DNA of 7,267 nt. It comes from Anaerolineaceae bacterium UBA5311 (GTDB lineage Bacteria; Chloroflexota; Anaerolineae; Anaerolineales; Anaerolineaceae). Every line of letters starts with the position of its first letter. Within the stretch, counting starts at the first letter, position 1. The notes under the pieces are model-generated. The model was not told where the DNA came from. It saw nothing but the letters and a program-made list of their open reading frames with translations, and did no database searches. The DNA lies in contig DHRN01000087.1 in NCBI GenBank assembly GCA_002411175.1, positions 494 through 7,760 of the forward strand, given 5' to 3'. The position numbers and the translations under genes are program-made. This document shows, piece after piece, positions 4,745-7,267 of this stretch.

Positions 4745-6067
4745 CTATAAAATTCTGCGTGCTTCCAGGTAGAAGCGTTTATCCTCAGCATGTCCCATCG
4801 AGAAGGTTTTCCGAGGCAAAGAGCCATCCATAATCACCGATTTGAAAAAGTTGTCCTTGGTGATAGCCGGTAAGTAAAAACCCATATTCCCGGGCTCGGT
4901 GCCTAATTTTTCGAGTACGTCATCACCGTGGACATAGTCAATTTCTGCCTCGGGATGGTCCTGGATATACTGGTCCAGGAATTCCTGAAGAGTGCCGACG
5001 GGCAGGTTGTGGATCGGATCCTCGAATCTCAAGACGTAATACATATTCGGGGTGATCAAACCGACGCGCTGACCTTCACGGGTTTCGTCCAATACTGCTG
5101 CCTTCATGTCTTCGTAGGTTGCCGCGGGATATTCGAGGATATTTGGTTCATAATAAGCCAGCAATGCCTGCCGGAATTCTTCGCCAACGTGGAACATAAC
5201 CCGGTGGATCGGTTCAAACTGAAGGGAAGGGTCGTGCAAATTGACCAGCTCAACCAGAGCGTAGCGAGCGGGGTGATCCATGCCAACCGCAGGCTTGAGC
5301 TCTTCCCAGATCGCTTTCGCGGTTGCGAGGGAGTGATTGCCGTCTCCGACGGCGAACAAGAGCGGAGAGGTATCGGCATCTTCAATTTCGCCATATTTCT
5401 CGCGGTATGCGTCTGCACTGATCAGCCCGGCGATGTTTTCGATGATGCCGTTGAGCAAGGCTTCATCCTCAATATAATGACCGGTAATATGCCCCGATCC
5501 CTCCATCAGGTCAAAGTCGTACGCCAGTGGAAGTGCATGCTTCTGCTCAAGAACGGGATTCAAAACATTGAAATTTGGATCGTCATACAGCACGAGAATG
5601 TGGGGAAGCTCCAATGGAGCGCCGCGCCTGACCTGCATGCGTGGAGGCAGCCGGTCGAGGATGGTTCCTTCAGTAGCCCGCACGAGGGATTTTGAGCCTT
5701 TGTTGTAATCATAATTTTCAAGGTCGAGCGCTACGACCAAACCGGTCTGAATTTCGTTTCCAACCGTTCGTTCAACCAGAACGAAGCCTTTGTGGGGTTC
5801 AAAAATGCCCTTATCAAGATATTCCTGCATCCTGGCTTGCGCGTAGGCAATGCGTTCATCCCTATCCGGGCGGTTGAGCCAGGCTTCGGGCAGAATCACG
5901 TGGTAGGTCGATGGAGCATCTCCGGCGAGCTTTTCCACCCGGTCCCAATAATCGGGTTCGGAGGTGAATTGATCACAGGCGATCACCGCCCATTTGTGCA
6001 GGTCAACATCTTTTCCAGGCAGCAATATCTCGGGGATTTGTACTCCAATTTTTTCAGCAGTCGTCAC
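4745..6067 (-). CDS. DUF1015 family protein
   Basis: The protein has 440 residues, close to usual family length. Recognised from 'HKWAVIACDQFTSEPDYW' (24-41), 'ATEGTI' (131-136), 'GDGNHSLATAKA' (241-252), 'EPIHR' (285-289), 'YVHGDD' (378-383) and the family-end signature 'LPRKTFSMGHAEDKRFYLE' (417-435). No signal peptide or membrane segment is seen, so it is likely a soluble cytosolic protein. The conserved Asp, His and Arg motifs look enzymatic, but I know of no firmly established reaction. I recall homologues beside serine-biosynthesis genes in other bacteria, which this window neither supports nor excludes. The start is GTG (6065-6067), chosen because GAAAGGA (6075-6081) lies 7 nt upstream; a nearby upstream ATG is out of frame. 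It follows the DegV-type gene by 69 bp and may share its transcript. An imperfect dyad covers its ribosome site. Confidence 0.93.
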   Translation of the reverse strand: MTTAEKIGVQIPEILLPGKDVDLHKWAVIACDQFTSEPDYWDRVEKLAGDAPSTYHVILPEAWLNRPDRDERIAYAQARMQEYLDKGIFEPHKGFVLVERTVGNEIQTGLVVALDLENYDYNKGSKSLVRATEGTILDRLPPRMQVRRGAPLELPHILVLYDDPNFNVLNPVLEQKHALPLAYDFDLMEGSGHITGHYIEDEALLNGIIENIAGLISADAYREKYGEIEDADTSPLLFAVGDGNHSLATAKAIWEELKPAVGMDHPARYALVELVNLHDPSLQFEPIHRVMFHVGEEFRQALLAYYEPNILEYPAATYEDMKAAVLDETREGQRVGLITPNMYYVLRFEDPIHNLPVGTLQEFLDQYIQDHPEAEIDYVHGDDVLEKLGTEPGNMGFYLPAITKDNFFKSVIMDGSLPRKTFSMGHAEDKRFYLEARRIL

Positions 6068-6105
6068 GGGAAAGTCCTTTCATCTTAGCATGAGGTGATT
6101 TTCCC
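6068..6105 (-). promoter_or_regulatory. Imperfect dyad over the DUF1015 ribosome site
   Basis: GGGAAA (6068-6073) pairs with TTTCCC (6100-6105), and TCAT (6080-6083) pairs with ATGA (6090-6093), with 6-nt arms unpaired on each side and a 6-nt loop. In the minus-strand mRNA this folds directly before the GTG and includes the GAAAGGA ribosome site. It might lower translation. It could equally be a weak chance dyad. Confidence 0.35.
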
Positions 6106-6136
6106 TTATTGTATCAGAGCAAACCGAAAGGTTGGG

Positions 6137-6991
6137 CTAATTCTTCTCCGGTAAATATACCAGTCCGACCGCTCCGGGTCCGACGTGTACGCCGATAACC
6201 GGGCTGATCTCGCTGATGAACTCATTTTTCACTTTGAAGCGCTGCCGGGCAGTGCTGGCAAGCTCTTCGCTCAGTTTTGCTGAATCGGCTGAAAGCACGC
6301 CCAGGTACTCTATGCGCCCTTGCTTACCGAGGTCGGCTTCGGCGATGTCAAACACCCGGTTGATCGCCTTTTTAAAGGTGCGCACCTTTTCAAGAGGCTG
6401 AATCGCGCCATTTTGCAGTTTCAGGATAGGTTTGAGGTTGAGCGCGGTGCCCAAATAGCGCGCAGCGGCACCGATGCGACCACCCTTGTGCAGATACTCG
6501 AGTGTATCAACCACGAACAAGGTTTGGATTCGTTCGGATATGTCCACAGCAATGTTTTTACATTCGAGCAGAGAGGCTCCTTTCAAAGCCGCGTCTGAAG
6601 TTATGAGTGCCATGATGGCAAGCGGCATGGATGCCTGCAACGAATTGAACACGATCAGCCTGTCACTGGGCAGACCTTCGGCGCCCTGGATCGCAGAATC
6701 CCAGGTTCCGGATATTTTTGATGAAATTACCATCGTGAGGATGTCGTATCCTTCGTCCAGCAGCCGTGTATATACTTCGGTGAAAGCGCCGGCAGAAGGC
6801 TGGGAGGTTGTCGGCAGTGTTTTTGATTTTTTTAACCGGGCGTAGAAGTCTTCGATAGTGATATCGATTCCGTCCAGGTAAGTTTCACCATCCCAGTTGA
6901 CAGATAATGGGACGATGGTCAAATTTTGTTCCATTGCAATCGCGGGGGGGATTGCTGTAGTACTGTCGGTGACTATTGCTACTCTGTTCAT
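6137..6991 (-). CDS. DegV family fatty-acid-binding protein (FakB-like)
   Basis: The protein has 284 residues, standard DegV length. DegV/FakB proteins bind a fatty acid and, in characterised Firmicutes, present it to the kinase FakA to make acyl-phosphate for phospholipid synthesis. Motifs: 'VTDSTT' (7-12), 'LPTTSQPSAGAF' (59-70) with T61/S62 at the lipid carboxylate site, 'SSKISGTWDSA' (90-100) with S94, 'VDTLEYLHKGGRIG' (161-174), 'LNLKPIL' (184-190) and the C-terminal 'GVHVGPGAVGL' (267-277). The ATG at 6989-6991 is preferred because AGGAG lies 8 nt upstream and 'MNRVAIVTDS' is the typical start; an in-frame ATG at 7018 would add nine atypical residues. No fakA is in the window, so the partner is unknown. 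It lies upstream of the DUF1015 gene with 69 bp between and only a weak 4-bp dyad in the gap. Confidence 0.95.
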   Translation of the reverse strand: MNRVAIVTDSTTAIPPAIAMEQNLTIVPLSVNWDGETYLDGIDITIEDFYARLKKSKTLPTTSQPSAGAFTEVYTRLLDEGYDILTMVISSKISGTWDSAIQGAEGLPSDRLIVFNSLQASMPLAIMALITSDAALKGASLLECKNIAVDISERIQTLFVVDTLEYLHKGGRIGAAARYLGTALNLKPILKLQNGAIQPLEKVRTFKKAINRVFDIAEADLGKQGRIEYLGVLSADSAKLSEELASTARQRFKVKNEFISEISPVIGVHVGPGAVGLVYLPEKN

Positions 6992-6999
6992 TTTGTATT

Positions 7000-7004
7000 C
7001 TCCT
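7000..7004 (-). promoter_or_regulatory. Ribosome binding site that sets the DegV-type start
   Basis: AGGAG on the minus strand lies 8 nt before the ATG at 6991. It falls inside the sequence that would be coding if the upstream ATG (7018) were used, which argues for the shorter protein. Further upstream a TTGACC (7061-7056) could be a -35, but the nearest TATGAA (7041-7036) is only 14 nt away, so the promoter is uncertain. Confidence 0.7.
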
Positions 7005-7140
7005 AACGGATAAAACACCAGTATTCGCGATGAGTTTCATACAAGTTGGATTTGAGGTCAATTATTTGTAGAAATCGTTGCTGGTTGCCTGCTGATGGCA
7101 GGTGATTGTCAGCTCAGAGCTCTAAGAGTTAAGCCACGTT

Positions 7141-7205
7141 CCCTACGAAAGGATGGCTTCGCCGGAATAAACGTCTCGCCCTACGAAAAGATGGCTCCGC
7201 AGGAA
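7141..7205. repeat. Direct repeat, two 27-bp units 38 bp apart
   Basis: The units at 7141-7167 and 7179-7205 match at 24 of 27 positions. Both begin CCCTACGAAA and end GGAA, with 'GATGGCT.CGC' in between. The spacer is 11 bp. Two units with three differences and no leader or further copies do not make a CRISPR. It looks like a duplicated intergenic repeat unit. Confidence 0.7.
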
Positions 7206-7267
7206 CGGGACAAGCATTTCGTAAGTGTAATTCATAAGGGTCTTCCCGTTCCGATTGACAAGATCCT

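Larger units (their letters stand above)
6992..7267. other. Non-coding right edge upstream of the DegV-type gene
   Basis: No gene is seen on either strand in this stretch. It holds the ribosome site and probable promoter of the DegV-type gene, a 5-bp hairpin CCTGC/GCAGG (7088-7102), the direct repeat at 7141-7205, and a final GACAAGATCCT (7257-7267). That last piece matches 7-17 at 10 of 11 bases and may be the start of another copy of the dispersed repeat, cut by the window end. Confidence 0.55.

Noticed and set aside
4928..5695. Plus-strand reading frame of 255 codons opposite the DUF1015 gene
   Set aside because: It lies wholly antisense to a conserved gene; no ribosome site or known motif was seen.
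6124..6135. AACC-GAAA-GGTT mini hairpin after the DegV-type gene as a terminator
   Set aside because: The stem is only 4 bp and there is no T run on the minus strand.
6992..7018. Longer N-terminus (nine extra residues) for the DegV-type protein
   Set aside because: The AGGAG ribosome site and the family-typical start both support the internal ATG at 6991.
7141..7205. Possible short CRISPR array
   Set aside because: Only two diverged units with an 11-bp spacer and no cas genes.

Overview
The window looks like ordinary chromosome from an anaerobic bacterium. My best guess is Chloroflexota, class Anaerolineae. This rests on the style of the RecA sequence, on the DegV / DUF1015 / RecA / molybdopterin-binding gene set, and on the intergenic repeats built around 'CATTCTGAACGAAG ... 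GATCCTTCGC ... CAGGATGACA'. It is an inference from memory, with no alignment behind it. Five housekeeping-type genes lie on the minus strand. One small GIY-YIG gene lies on the plus strand at the left edge.

Layout, left to right. Positions 1-610 form a repeat-rich accessory patch: a repeat end (7-42), a GIY-YIG nuclease gene starting at TTG (122) whose last 24 codons are out of frame after a run of nine A, and a roughly 96-bp MITE-like repeat (455-550) followed by further repeat fragments. Positions 611-2074 (minus) encode a 5'-nucleotidase/UshA-type metallophosphatase with no signal peptide. Positions 2075-2527 are non-coding and hold a strong hairpin, a second inverted repeat, a fragment of the dispersed repeat and a 5 x 7-bp tandem repeat. 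Positions 2528-3502 (minus) encode a molybdopterin-binding (MoCF-domain) protein. Positions 3561-4655 (minus) are recA, with a convincing promoter, a LexA-like box inside the promoter spacer and a downstream hairpin terminator. Positions 4745-6067 (minus) encode a DUF1015 protein starting at GTG. Positions 6137-6991 (minus) encode a DegV/FakB-type fatty-acid-binding protein. The right edge (6992-7267) is non-coding with a short direct repeat.

Transcription runs right to left: degV-like, DUF1015, recA, molybdopterin-binding gene, then the metallophosphatase after a 453-bp gap. The first two genes are 69 bp apart with no convincing terminator between them and may be co-transcribed. recA has its own promoter and terminator, so it is probably an independent SOS-type unit. 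The molybdopterin-binding gene starts 14 nt after the recA terminator and may depend on read-through. The genes do not form one obvious pathway.

I found no CRISPR array, tRNA, rRNA, prophage, defence island or clearly new multi-gene system. The most interesting parts are the repeat-flanked, frameshifted GIY-YIG gene, the recA control region and the possibly lost Cys-rich tail of the molybdopterin-binding protein.
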